Below are positions 9,511 to 17,740 of a stretch of DNA of 59,149 nucleotides, piece by piece. The translations under genes and the position numbers were made by a program. The notes beneath the pieces are model-generated. The model made no database searches, was not told the origin of the DNA, and was given only the letters and a program-made list of their open reading frames with translations. Within the stretch, counting starts at the first letter, position 1; each line of letters begins with the position of its first letter. The DNA comes from Phycisphaerae bacterium (GTDB lineage: Bacteria; Planctomycetota; Phycisphaerae; UBA1845; JAFGLZ01), in contig JAFGLZ010000231.1 of NCBI GenBank assembly GCA_016927755.1, positions 1 through 59,149 on the forward strand, in the 5' to 3' direction.

Positions 9511-9652
9511 CAAACCGCTCACCTTCTCTGACACCTTGTCCGGCCCCGCCCGACGTTCCGGCGGGGCACATCCTTCGCGACAGACCAACACCCCCGCCGA
9601 CGGGCGACGGCCAACCCCATATGATAAGGGCTGACGGCGGGCTTTTCGAACC

Positions 9653-10819
9653 TTATTCCTTGTCCTTGGAATCCTTGGCAATGGGCAGGCTGACCGATCG
9701 GGCCGGCATGGGGGAGGCCTTCTCGATCTCGGTGATCATCTCGCCCAGGCGCCAGACGCGGACCGTGCCGGTCGATTCGCTGAGAGAGATGGCGATGCTC
9801 TTGGTGCTGGCGGTAATGGCGGCGGCGGCGGCGTGCCGAGCGCCGAGTCCCTGGGGCAGCTCCTCCCCCGAAACGGCGGTCCGCAGCGTGGTACCGGCCG
9901 ATATGATCACGCCCTTGCCCGAGATAATGAAGGCCCCGTCGATGCTGCAGAACTCCTTGACGGTCTCGCGCATGGTGTCGTCGAGGATGTTGCGTTCCTC
10001 CTCGGCGTAGCCCCTGAAGGGGTTGATGATGGTCTGGTGGCAGTACTTGGCCACCTCGTCTTGATCGCCGACGACGAAGAGGGCCCCGACCGGCTTGCCC
10101 TCGCGCCCCTCTCCGGCGATCTCGATGGCCAGGCTCAGGCACCGCTGAAAGACGGCCCGTCGGATGTGCTCGGTGATCTTCGGTTGGTCGACGGTGCGGA
10201 ACATCTCGTGCTCCTCGCCGACGCTCATGACCACCATCGTGTCCACGCCCCGGTCCATCACGCCGACGAGGCAGACGAACGTCTCGCCCGGGGCGAGCAT
10301 CCGCTGCGAGAACGCCATCAGCGTCGCCATCTTGATCTGACCCATGCGGGTCAGGTTCACCGGCGGAACGGACAGGACGTGCGGCGTGATCTCCCTGGCG
10401 CGATCCAGCCCCTTGTCCCCCCGCGCGACGAGGATCAGCGTGCCGATTTCGTCGAGGATCTTTCTGAGATCCTGGGTCTCCGTGATCGCGTCGACGTAGA
10501 GGAGAACGGCCCTGGCGTCGACGTCCTTGGCGACGCGAACGGCCGAGGCGATCATCGAGCGGGTCAACTCGGCCTCGCTCTTGGGAGACCGTATGCCCTC
10601 GATGGCGTCCGCGGTCGTCCTCGTCGACGACCGCTTGGCGCTCGACGCCTTGGGCTCCCGCTTCTTCTTGGTCTTGCCGGCCCCGGTGCGTAACGGCGTG
10701 GAAGAGGCCTTGGGGACCGCGTCCGGGCTGCGAGCGGCGCCCACCTGCGCTGCCTGCTGGTCCGGAGCGGCGGCGGCCTTTCCGGTGTCTTTCTGTCGGG
10801 TCGGTTGTGATCGAGCCAT
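9653..10819 (-). CDS. Diadenylate cyclase with pyruvate-kinase-C-like N-terminal domain (DacZ layout)
   Basis: 388 residues predicted to make cyclic di-AMP from two ATP. Residues 1-80 are Lys/Ala/Ser-rich and probably disordered. Residues 90-215 resemble the C-terminal domain of pyruvate kinase (ARAVLLYVDAITETQDLRK ... VMDRGVDTMVVMSVG). Residues 240-375 are the DisA_N (DUF147) cyclase domain: the DGA motif at 294-296 and GLGARHAAAAAIT at about 324-336, then SLSESTGTVRVW. The archaeal DacZ enzymes have this same order. The classical RHR motif reads RHA here. There is no membrane span, unlike CdaA, and no DNA-binding domain, unlike DisA. The likely start ATG 10819 follows a -10 box by 6 bases; ATG 10843 is the alternative. 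Confidence 0.82.
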   Translation of the reverse strand: MARSQPTRQKDTGKAAAAPDQQAAQVGAARSPDAVPKASSTPLRTGAGKTKKKREPKASSAKRSSTRTTADAIEGIRSPKSEAELTRSMIASAVRVAKDVDARAVLLYVDAITETQDLRKILDEIGTLILVARGDKGLDRAREITPHVLSVPPVNLTRMGQIKMATLMAFSQRMLAPGETFVCLVGVMDRGVDTMVVMSVGEEHEMFRTVDQPKITEHIRRAVFQRCLSLAIEIAGEGREGKPVGALFVVGDQDEVAKYCHQTIINPFRGYAEEERNILDDTMRETVKEFCSIDGAFIISGKGVIISAGTTLRTAVSGEELPQGLGARHAAAAAITASTKSIAISLSESTGTVRVWRLGEMITEIEKASPMPARSVSLPIAKDSKDKE

Positions 10820-10833
10820 GACCTCAATATACT
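10805..10833 (+). promoter_or_regulatory. Promoter of the AMMECR1-like gene, leaderless
   Basis: TTGTGA (10805-10810), 17-base spacer, TATACT (10828-10833). ATG 10842 follows after 8 bases, so transcription would begin at about the start codon. Confidence 0.55.
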
Positions 10834-10855
10834 CCGCGCCCATGCGAGGCTACAA
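10826..10855 (-). promoter_or_regulatory. Promoter of the diadenylate cyclase gene, leaderless
   Basis: On the minus strand TATATT (10831 to 10826) is followed by 6 bases (GAGGTC) and ATG 10819. A weak TTGTAG lies 18 bases upstream (10855 to 10850). This -10 shares four base pairs with the -10 box of the divergent promoter. Confidence 0.45.
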
Positions 10856-12677
10856 GGAAATCCACCGTCTGCTGATGCCGCCGACGATCGCTGTCTTGAT
10901 CGGACTCGCGGGGTGCCCTGCCTTGGCGTCCACCGAGGGCGATCGTGGCGCCGAGCCGGAAACGTCCCCGCCTCAACTCTCATCGGCGGATCAGACTCGG
11001 CTCATTCGGTCGATTCGGAGAACCGTCACCGCACTCGTGTCCGGCAGCCGGCCGTCGGGCGTTGAGCCCCCCGCGCCAGCGCTGGCAGGGCTCAAATGCC
11101 CCGTCCACGTCACGCTTCGACGAGGCGGCTACGTGCTCGCCGCCGGCCAGGCGGACGGTCGGGCCGGGCTGGTCGAAGCCTGTCGTGACGCGGCAATTGA
11201 CGCGGTCAAGAACGGCCTGGACGAGGCTCGGCTGGACGAGTCGGCGCTGAAGCGACTTGCGGTCGAGGTCGAACTGCTCGGACCGGCCCAGCAGCTTCCC
11301 GTGGGGCTGCTCAGGCCTCGCGCCCTGGAGCGCCAATACGAGCCCGGCCTGGACGGAATCGCCGTCCGTCTGGGAGACCGCAGTGCCCTGCTTCGACCAA
11401 GCCAGATCATCGCGTTCGGCCTGTCGACGAGTCAGGCGATCGAGTTCGTCGTCCGGCAGCTCGGGTTGGCCCCGGAAGATCTCCGGCGGCAGAAAGAGCG
11501 GGTCCTGTGCCTGCGGTTCCGAACGCGCCACTTCTGGCAGGCCCGAGCGGAGGACCCCGTGGTCGAACTCCATCGAGGATGCGCGATCGTCCCTCAGGAG
11601 TCCGTGACACGCGGGCGGATTGATCAGGCGATCGATCAGATCGCCTGTCATCTTGTCGAACGCCAACGCCCCGACGGCTCGTTCTCGGGAGGGTATCTCC
11701 CCTGGTCCAATGAGGAGGCCGGCGCCGGCTCAGCCATCGTCGATGCCGGCGCCGCGTGGGCACTGGCGATGGTCGGAGCGGCCCGAAAGGACAGATCCGC
11801 GATGGATGCGTCCGCTCGAACCCTTGCCGCCCTGACCAAGCAACTAGCGCCGATAGAGGGCAAGGAGGGCGCGGGCGGCGAGGCGGCATATCTCAAATCG
11901 CCCGTCCAAGCGGATCGGCTGGGCGCCAGCGCGATGCTGCTTCTGACCGCCTGCGAACCGTCTCCGGTCGAGCCGAACCGGCAACTCTGCGACCGGCTCG
12001 CCAGAGGGATCATGACTCGTCAGCTCCCGACCGGGATGATGCAAACCAACTTCGTGACGACGCAGCCGGCCGCGCCACAGGACGTCAACCCGGGCCAGGC
12101 GCTGCTGGCGCTGGCCGCCTACCAGAAAATCGCCGCCAGTCCGAAAATCCTTGCCGCGATCGAGAGGGGCTTCGAGCACTACAGCAAGGAGTTCTCGCTC
12201 AAGCCGAGCGACGCTCTGATGCCCTGGCTCGCCGGCGCCTGCGCAAGAATGGCCGGGGACCGACGCGACAGCCGCTACGCCAAGCACCTGTTCGAAATGA
12301 TGGACTGGCTGGAGCCCCACCAGCTCACGAGCCGGAACTGCCGCTGGCCGGAGATGCTCGGTGGCATCGACCCCCAGGGAACCGAACAAGCGGACATCGG
12401 CACGGCCCTGCAGATGATGGCGGTCGCCGACGCCCTGGCACTGGCGCGAAGATTCGGAGACAAGCAGAGATCCGCCCGGTATGAGCGGATGCTCCGACAC
12501 GGGATGCGGTTCGTCCTCCAGCTCGAGTTCCGCCCGGAGGAATGCCTCTATGTGCGCTGGCGGCTCGAGACGATCCATGGGGTTCGCACGGCCCCATGGG
12601 ACCACGCCCTGACCACGGAGAACGCCCAATTCGCCCTGGTGGCGCTGGTCAAGGCCCGAGAGCTTCTGGCCCCCTGA
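10842..12677 (+). CDS. Lipoprotein: AMMECR1-like domain fused to an alpha/alpha-toroid domain
   Basis: 611 residues. The N-terminal signal ends in a lipobox LAGC (Cys25). Residues 50-235 follow the AMMECR1 plan: a strand pair VHVTLRRGGYVLAAGQ, a helix with RDAAIDAVKNGLDEAR, then LKRLAVEVELLGPAQQLP, LDGIAVRLGDRSALLRPSQ and a C-terminal LGLAPEDLRRQKERVLCLRF. The conserved RGCIG core is missing. Residues 258-611 are helical with repeated QLPTGMM/GPDGSF-like turns, resembling the toroids of terpene cyclases or cellobiose epimerases (RQRPDGSFSGGYLPW, EQADIGTALQMMAVADALA). No catalytic residues can be assigned. ATG 10842 fits the promoter; ATG 10875 is possible. It is divergent from the diadenylate cyclase. 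Confidence 0.6.
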   Translation: MRGYKEIHRLLMPPTIAVLIGLAGCPALASTEGDRGAEPETSPPQLSSADQTRLIRSIRRTVTALVSGSRPSGVEPPAPALAGLKCPVHVTLRRGGYVLAAGQADGRAGLVEACRDAAIDAVKNGLDEARLDESALKRLAVEVELLGPAQQLPVGLLRPRALERQYEPGLDGIAVRLGDRSALLRPSQIIAFGLSTSQAIEFVVRQLGLAPEDLRRQKERVLCLRFRTRHFWQARAEDPVVELHRGCAIVPQESVTRGRIDQAIDQIACHLVERQRPDGSFSGGYLPWSNEEAGAGSAIVDAGAAWALAMVGAARKDRSAMDASARTLAALTKQLAPIEGKEGAGGEAAYLKSPVQADRLGASAMLLLTACEPSPVEPNRQLCDRLARGIMTRQLPTGMMQTNFVTTQPAAPQDVNPGQALLALAAYQKIAASPKILAAIERGFEHYSKEFSLKPSDALMPWLAGACARMAGDRRDSRYAKHLFEMMDWLEPHQLTSRNCRWPEMLGGIDPQGTEQADIGTALQMMAVADALALARRFGDKQRSARYERMLRHGMRFVLQLEFRPEECLYVRWRLETIHGVRTAPWDHALTTENAQFALVALVKARELLAP

Positions 12678-12716
12678 CCAACCTATCGGGAAGCGCGTAC
12701 TTCTCGCCCGAGTGAA

Positions 12717-12745
12717 TTGATCGCCGCCTCGGCGGTCGATACACT
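12717..12745 (+). promoter_or_regulatory. Promoter of the adenylation enzyme gene
   Basis: TTGATC (12717-12722), 17-base spacer, TACACT (12740-12745). Each hexamer matches the consensus at four of six. A start near 12752 leaves a leader of about 58 bases before GTG 12811, but almost none before GTG 12763, which favours 12811 as the start codon. Confidence 0.45.
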
Positions 12746-12810
12746 CGTATCGCGCGGGTTGGGTGGACCCGGCACGGCACGAGGTGGGCAGGCCGCGGGC
12801 GGTTGGAAAC

Positions 12811-14379
12811 GTGAGCACCCCTGACGAATACAATGGGCCCGAAGACTCGCTGTATCACTTGCTCGCCGAGGCCGCGCGCAGGCGGCCCGATCACATCGCG
12901 ATCGACTTCATGGGCGAGCAGATGACCTATGGGCGGCTCGCCGAGGCCAGCAGCCGCCTTGCGGGGTCCCTGATGGCTCGAGGCATCGGTCCGGGATGCC
13001 GCGTGGGATTCCACTTCCACAAGTGCTTCGAGGCCCTGGTCGCCCTGTTCGGGCTGATCCGAACCGGCGCGACCTATGTCCCGTTCGACCTGTTGGCCCC
13101 GACGGGCCGGATCCAGAAGATCTGCCGCCAGTGCGGCATCCGCGGCATCCTCGCCGGAGCCCTTCCGGAAGGGCTGACGGACATCGACTGGGCGGTGGTT
13201 TCCGAACCCTCAGACGCGGCATTGCCCGACGGCGAGGTCATCCCCCTTGCCGAAGCGATCCAGGACGGCCCGGCGGCACAGGGCCCCACCCCACCACCGG
13301 AAGACGGGATCGCGAATATCATCTACACATCGGGATCAACGGGCAAGCCCAAAGGCGTCATGATCACGACGCGAAGTCTCATGCACTTCTCGAAATGGGG
13401 CGTCGAGACCTTCGGTCTCACGTCGGCCGATCGCATGGGAAACCACGCCCCCTACAGCTTCGACCTCTCGACGTTTGACGTCTTCGCGGCGGTTCGCGCG
13501 GGCGCGACGATGTGCCCGTTCCCGGACGCGGCGAGAGGACACCCCTACCGAACAGCCCGTTTCATCGCTGGCGAACGGCTGACGATCTGGTACTGTGTGC
13601 CGTGGTCTCTTGTGCTCATGGTCCTTCGCGGCAGCCTGCACAGCCACGATCTGTCGCGACTGCGCCACGTCCTGTTCGCGGGCGAGGTCATGCCCCCGGA
13701 GCATCTGCGCAGCCTCATGGACACGGTGCCGAACGCCGCCTACTGGAACCTCTACGGACCGACGGAGACCAACGTCTGCACCTGCCACCGCGTTCTACCG
13801 GAAGACCTGGAAGACCCCGAAGGCATTCCCATCGGGCGCCCGATCGCCGAAACGCGAGTATGGATCGTGGACGAGAAGAACCACCCCGTCCCCGCCGGCA
13901 CGCCCGGTGAGCTCCTAGTGGCGGGGCCGACGGTCTTCCCCGGATACTTCGGGGACAAGCGGGCCTCCGGCAAGCGGCTCGTCGACTCGCCCGAAGAGGG
14001 AATGAAGGCGTGCAGGACCGGCGACCACGTCGTCGACCATGGCAACGGGGTCTTGAGATTCCTGGGCAGGAACGACCGCCTGGTCAAGAGTCGGGGCTAT
14101 CGTATCGAGCTGGCCGAGATCGAGGCCGTCGTGACCGAGCATCCGGAGGTGGTCGAGGCCGCCGTGGTCCCCGTGCGACACTTCATGCGAGGCACGTCCT
14201 TCACGTGTTACGTCTCACTACAGGACGGGGTAGAGCTTGCCGGCAAGGACTTGGGAGTCTACTGCCGCCAGCACCTGCCTAATTACATGGTGCCGAACCA
14301 CTGGGAACTCCTGGAGCGGCTTCCTCGGACGCCTCACGGGAAGATCGATCTGGAAGGGTTGGCCAAGCAGGCCAAGTAG
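12811..14379 (+). CDS. Stand-alone amino-acid/acyl adenylation enzyme (ANL superfamily)
   Basis: 522 residues. ATP-dependent adenylation enzyme with all core motifs: A3 IYTSGSTGKPKG at 171-182, A5 NLYGPTE at 313-319, the ATP-binding TGDHVVDHGNGVLRFLGRND region, A8 RGYRIELAEIEAVV, and the A10 lysine in PHGKIDLEGL (K511). The pattern is closest to NRPS adenylation domains and DltA, not to acyl-CoA synthetases. There is no condensation or carrier domain attached, so it must act with a separate carrier. None lies next to it; the nearest is the ACP at 34.5-34.9 kb. GTG 12811 is preferred over GTG 12763 on promoter position, although its ribosome site is poor. Substrate unknown. Confidence 0.85.
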   Translation: MSTPDEYNGPEDSLYHLLAEAARRRPDHIAIDFMGEQMTYGRLAEASSRLAGSLMARGIGPGCRVGFHFHKCFEALVALFGLIRTGATYVPFDLLAPTGRIQKICRQCGIRGILAGALPEGLTDIDWAVVSEPSDAALPDGEVIPLAEAIQDGPAAQGPTPPPEDGIANIIYTSGSTGKPKGVMITTRSLMHFSKWGVETFGLTSADRMGNHAPYSFDLSTFDVFAAVRAGATMCPFPDAARGHPYRTARFIAGERLTIWYCVPWSLVLMVLRGSLHSHDLSRLRHVLFAGEVMPPEHLRSLMDTVPNAAYWNLYGPTETNVCTCHRVLPEDLEDPEGIPIGRPIAETRVWIVDEKNHPVPAGTPGELLVAGPTVFPGYFGDKRASGKRLVDSPEEGMKACRTGDHVVDHGNGVLRFLGRNDRLVKSRGYRIELAEIEAVVTEHPEVVEAAVVPVRHFMRGTSFTCYVSLQDGVELAGKDLGVYCRQHLPNYMVPNHWELLERLPRTPHGKIDLEGLAKQAK

Positions 14380-14428
14380 GCTCCCGGCCGCCCGCGACGA
14401 ACACCGGTGGAAAGGCGGGTCACATCCG

Positions 14429-14641
14429 ATGGCGATCCTCTGCCCCAATTGCGGCGCTCAGTATGACGTGACGCTGTTCCAGTTCGAACGAACGGTTCGA
14501 TGCGATTGCGGCTGGGTCGTTCGGCTGGAGCAGGGGCACGTCATTCGGGAAGAGCGCGCCGCCCTCGAGTCAGGCCGAGCCCCGCGTTTCCCCGACGCGC
14601 AGCCACCGCTCGGCGAGATTGGGCCCCAGGAGACCGAGTAG
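14429..14641 (+). CDS. Small zinc-ribbon-like protein
   Basis: 70 residues. MAILCPNCGAQYDVTLFQFE followed by VRCDCGWVVRL gives CxxC...CxC, a probable one-zinc ribbon in the first 30 residues. The rest is hydrophilic. It begins 50 bases after the adenylation gene, with GGTGGAAAGG upstream. Its last 72 bases overlap the end of the oppositely oriented dehydrogenase gene. Function unknown; it may regulate or scaffold the neighbouring enzyme. Confidence 0.55.
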   Translation: MAILCPNCGAQYDVTLFQFERTVRCDCGWVVRLEQGHVIREERAALESGRAPRFPDAQPPLGEIGPQETE

Positions 14642-16012
14642 CTCCAGGACGTCGCCCATGGTGAAGCGTCGGCGAACGCGATGGCCATGCAGGATCGCCG
14701 ACCGCGCCAGATCCCGGTCGCCCGTGCCCGACGTCGCGGCGAGGTCCACGTCCGCCTCGGCCCGCCGAAGCGCGTTCTCGACGACGGCCCTCGGACGGAC
14801 GTATCGCCGCAACCCGTTGGGCAAGTCGCCGCTCCGCCAGCGGTCGGACACGTCCGGCCAATCCCTCAGGCCCGCTTCGATCCGCTCGGCCTTGACGGCG
14901 TAGTCGCGCCAGAGCTCGGCCACCATTCCCCCGGTCGGATCGAAGGGCGCAAAGTGCGTTTCGATCTCCCGTCGCGCCCGGCCCGTATCGAACGTCGGCG
15001 GGGCGCTCCAGGTCTCAGGACCCGTGTTCAGCAACTCCTCGAACGCCAGCGCCGAGATCAGCGTGGAGGCGCCGACCTGGGCGCCGTGCAGGCCCGTCGG
15101 ACGGTCATCGGCCATCGCCCGCAAGTCGAGATAGTGGCTCAAGACGTGCTCCCAGCCGCTGATGGGGGTGGTCTGGTCGACGATGGACATCCCGATCCCG
15201 GCGAGCATGAGGGCGTCGGCGAGCGTCCGCAGCCCATTCAGCTCGCGCCGGCCGATGACGGTCGCCTGGTCGAGCAGGCCCTGCTCGGCCCTGGCCAGCA
15301 GATCGAAGGGGACGGTGTTGAAGGTCTCGTCGACGCCGAAGACGTCACCCAGATACCAGTCGCCGTAGGCGGTGCAGCGGGCCATCAGGTCGCCGAAGCC
15401 CGCGCGAGTCAACTCGATCGGCGCGTCGCGAATCATGGCCAGATCCACCAGTACGACGTCGGGCGCCCTGGACCGGATGGTACGTTTCACGCCGTCAACG
15501 GCCAGCACCGCCATGGACGAGGTAAAGGCCGTTACCGTGCACGCCGTGGGACAGCAGATGTGCTCGAACGTCGCGCCGCCCCCCTGCTCGATTAGGTACA
15601 TGGCGTGCTTGGCCAGATCCGTGACGGTTCCCGAGCCGAAGGTGACGACCAGCGACCCGGGCTCGATGCGCCTGGCCAGATCTTCCGCGAGCGTCAAGTC
15701 CGCGTGCGGGGGCTTGTCGGGCCCGCCGAGCTCGATGACCTGGAGATCGCTCAACCGATCGCGGCAGGCCGCGGCGATCTCCGGCTTGATGGACGCGTCA
15801 TTCCGCCGCATGGGCGTGCAGTCCATGATCAGATAGCTGGCCGGCCGATTGGCACGCGACGTGACCGCGCGTTCCGGAAGCTCGTCCAGGACGGCCGGAT
15901 CGATCACGATCTGGCGAATGGTCAGGGGCACCAACGGCTCGGGCCGGGCAGCGAGCCACCGGCGAAGCGCGTCGAGTTCACAGACGTCACGGTCAAAGGC
16001 GTTCGCGCACAT
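14570..16012 (-). CDS. sn-Glycerol-1-phosphate dehydrogenase-like protein (AraM/EgsA family)
   Basis: 480 residues of the iron-containing alcohol dehydrogenase fold. The order of motifs is that of glycerol-1-phosphate dehydrogenases: LVVTFGSGTVTDLAKHAMY (GSGT 126-129, NAD binding), CCPTACTVTAFTSSMAVL, AGFGDLMARCTAYGDWYL (metal ligand D208), SGWEHVLSHYLDL (H289) and GLHGAQVGASTL (H309). This family reduces dihydroxyacetone phosphate to glycerol-1-phosphate, the archaeal lipid backbone stereoisomer; bacterial AraM makes it for prenylglyceryl lipids. It is longer than the typical 350-400 residues, with an extra N-terminal and C-terminal helical part. It starts at ATG 16012, 51 bases from the divergent glycosyltransferase. 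Confidence 0.8.
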   Translation of the reverse strand: MCANAFDRDVCELDALRRWLAARPEPLVPLTIRQIVIDPAVLDELPERAVTSRANRPASYLIMDCTPMRRNDASIKPEIAAACRDRLSDLQVIELGGPDKPPHADLTLAEDLARRIEPGSLVVTFGSGTVTDLAKHAMYLIEQGGGATFEHICCPTACTVTAFTSSMAVLAVDGVKRTIRSRAPDVVLVDLAMIRDAPIELTRAGFGDLMARCTAYGDWYLGDVFGVDETFNTVPFDLLARAEQGLLDQATVIGRRELNGLRTLADALMLAGIGMSIVDQTTPISGWEHVLSHYLDLRAMADDRPTGLHGAQVGASTLISALAFEELLNTGPETWSAPPTFDTGRARREIETHFAPFDPTGGMVAELWRDYAVKAERIEAGLRDWPDVSDRWRSGDLPNGLRRYVRPRAVVENALRRAEADVDLAATSGTGDRDLARSAILHGHRVRRRFTMGDVLELLGLLGPNLAERWLRVGETRGSA

Positions 16013-16063
16013 GTGGGCAGTGTCCCTTGCCCCGGAGATCCAATCAAGTCCTCCGGACGTGAC

Positions 16064-17740
16064 ATGTCCGAGCTTGATCGGATCGCGCCGGGCCTGTACA
16101 ACGACTCGCCAAGACAAACGGACGGAGGACGGACAATCGAACCCCGCAATGCCCGACGCAAGACCGTTATCGCCGCGATGGCGGCGGTATTCGCCCTCGG
16201 GCTGGCGGTACGCATCCACCTGATCCACACAACGGAACTCGTCTCTCGCGATGGAATTACGTTCGTCAAGTACGCCCGGGGCCTGCAGGCCGACCCGCTG
16301 ACCACGATGCGCGACCAGGACCAGCACCCCCTCTACCCGGCGTCGATTCTGATCGTCTATTCGGCCGTCGGGCAGTGGCTGGCGCCGGATCCGGTCGATG
16401 CCTGGCCTCTGGCCGGTCAGATCGCCTCGCTCCTAGGGAGCATGTTGGCCATCTGGGCCGCCTTCGCGCTCGGTTGGATCATGTGGGATCAGCGGGTCGG
16501 CGTGATCACGGCCCTGTTCATGGCCATGCTGCCGGAGCTCTGTCAGGTCGGTGCCGACGCGCTAAGCGACGGCCTTCACCTCGGGCTGTACTTGTGGGGC
16601 CTGGTCGCGGTGCTCCGCGGCCTCCACCGCAACGATATGAGATGGCTGGCCGCGGCGGCGGTGCTCTCAGGACTCGCCTTCCTCATCCGCCCCGAAGGTG
16701 GGAGCATCCTCGTCGTCGGGCTCTTCACGATGGTCATCGCGCGGCAGGCCCAAGGGTGGACGCGACGTCGCCGGATCATCGGGACGGCAGTCCTGCTGAT
16801 CTGTTTCTTCGCGGTGGCGGGGCCCTACATGGCCGCGGTCGGTCGCCTGGTGCAGAAGAAGAGCCTCATCGAGCTGTTCGGGCTGGGCGCGGCGGACCAG
16901 TCGGCCATGTTGCGGAAGCCGGCGGATCCGGCGCCAGTCGACGCGATGATCGCCCGCGCGGAGACGAAGCTGCCGATCGCCATTGATCTGATCTATCACT
17001 GGGCGCGATCCTGTCGGTTGATCTACCTGCTGCTGGCGCTGCCGGCACTAACGGCGCGAATCGTCCCACGACCGCGCGGCATCGGGCCGGTCTTCTTTGC
17101 CGCCGGGCTCCACTTGTGTCTGTTGTACGCGCTGAGCGCATCATTCGGATACGTGAGCCTCCGGCACCTCCTTGTGTTGGTCGCCCTGACGATGCCGTTC
17201 GCGGCGGCCACGTTCGTCTGGATCGTGGACCAGGCCTCTATCAGGATCGCATCCCGGCACAACCGGCGAGCCAAGGCGGTGCGGCGGCTGGTCTACCTGG
17301 TCGGCGTCATTCTCGTCGTCGGCCCCACCACACCCTACATGTTCCGCGTCATCGGCGAGGACGGCGCGTATCTCATCAAGGCCGGACGATGGCTTCGAGA
17401 TCACAGCGAGCCCGAACAAAGCGTGCTAACGACCCGAAATCGGGTGGCCTACTATGCCGAGCGGAAAATGCTGGCCGGACCGGATACCGGCCAGATGAAG
17501 CATTGGGAAAGCTACGTCCGCGTGCTCAAGCCCGACTACCTTGTCGTTGACGAGGCCCACGAGACATCCGAGGACCGCAATCCGGACTTCTTTGCGAACC
17601 TGCATGCTTCAACGCTCGGCAGACGACTCATCCTGATCCACAAGGAGCCCGGCCCGAAGGGCAGTCTGTGGATCTACCGCGTGGGCCCGGCGAGCGCCGC
17701 GACGAAGCCTTCTTCCCGATCCAAGCCGTCGAATAGGTGA
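16064..17740 (+). CDS. GT39/ArnT-like membrane glycosyltransferase
   Basis: 558 residues, integral membrane protein with about 10-11 hydrophobic spans. It has the layout of the GT39/PMT/ArnT group: after the first span comes an acidic external loop (TTELVSRDGITFVKYARGL) where the catalytic Asp is expected, then spans such as ILIVYSAVGQWL, GLHLGLYLWGLVAVLRGL, LSGLAFLIRPEGGSILVVGL and LIYLLLALPALTARIV. The soluble C-terminus (from about residue 440) is probably external. These enzymes transfer sugars from polyprenyl-phosphate donors; the acceptor is unknown. It overlaps the following amidohydrolase by a GTGA junction, so the three genes 16064-19315 look like an operon. Confidence 0.75.
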   Translation: MSELDRIAPGLYNDSPRQTDGGRTIEPRNARRKTVIAAMAAVFALGLAVRIHLIHTTELVSRDGITFVKYARGLQADPLTTMRDQDQHPLYPASILIVYSAVGQWLAPDPVDAWPLAGQIASLLGSMLAIWAAFALGWIMWDQRVGVITALFMAMLPELCQVGADALSDGLHLGLYLWGLVAVLRGLHRNDMRWLAAAAVLSGLAFLIRPEGGSILVVGLFTMVIARQAQGWTRRRRIIGTAVLLICFFAVAGPYMAAVGRLVQKKSLIELFGLGAADQSAMLRKPADPAPVDAMIARAETKLPIAIDLIYHWARSCRLIYLLLALPALTARIVPRPRGIGPVFFAAGLHLCLLYALSASFGYVSLRHLLVLVALTMPFAAATFVWIVDQASIRIASRHNRRAKAVRRLVYLVGVILVVGPTTPYMFRVIGEDGAYLIKAGRWLRDHSEPEQSVLTTRNRVAYYAERKMLAGPDTGQMKHWESYVRVLKPDYLVVDEAHETSEDRNPDFFANLHASTLGRRLILIHKEPGPKGSLWIYRVGPASAATKPSSRSKPSNR

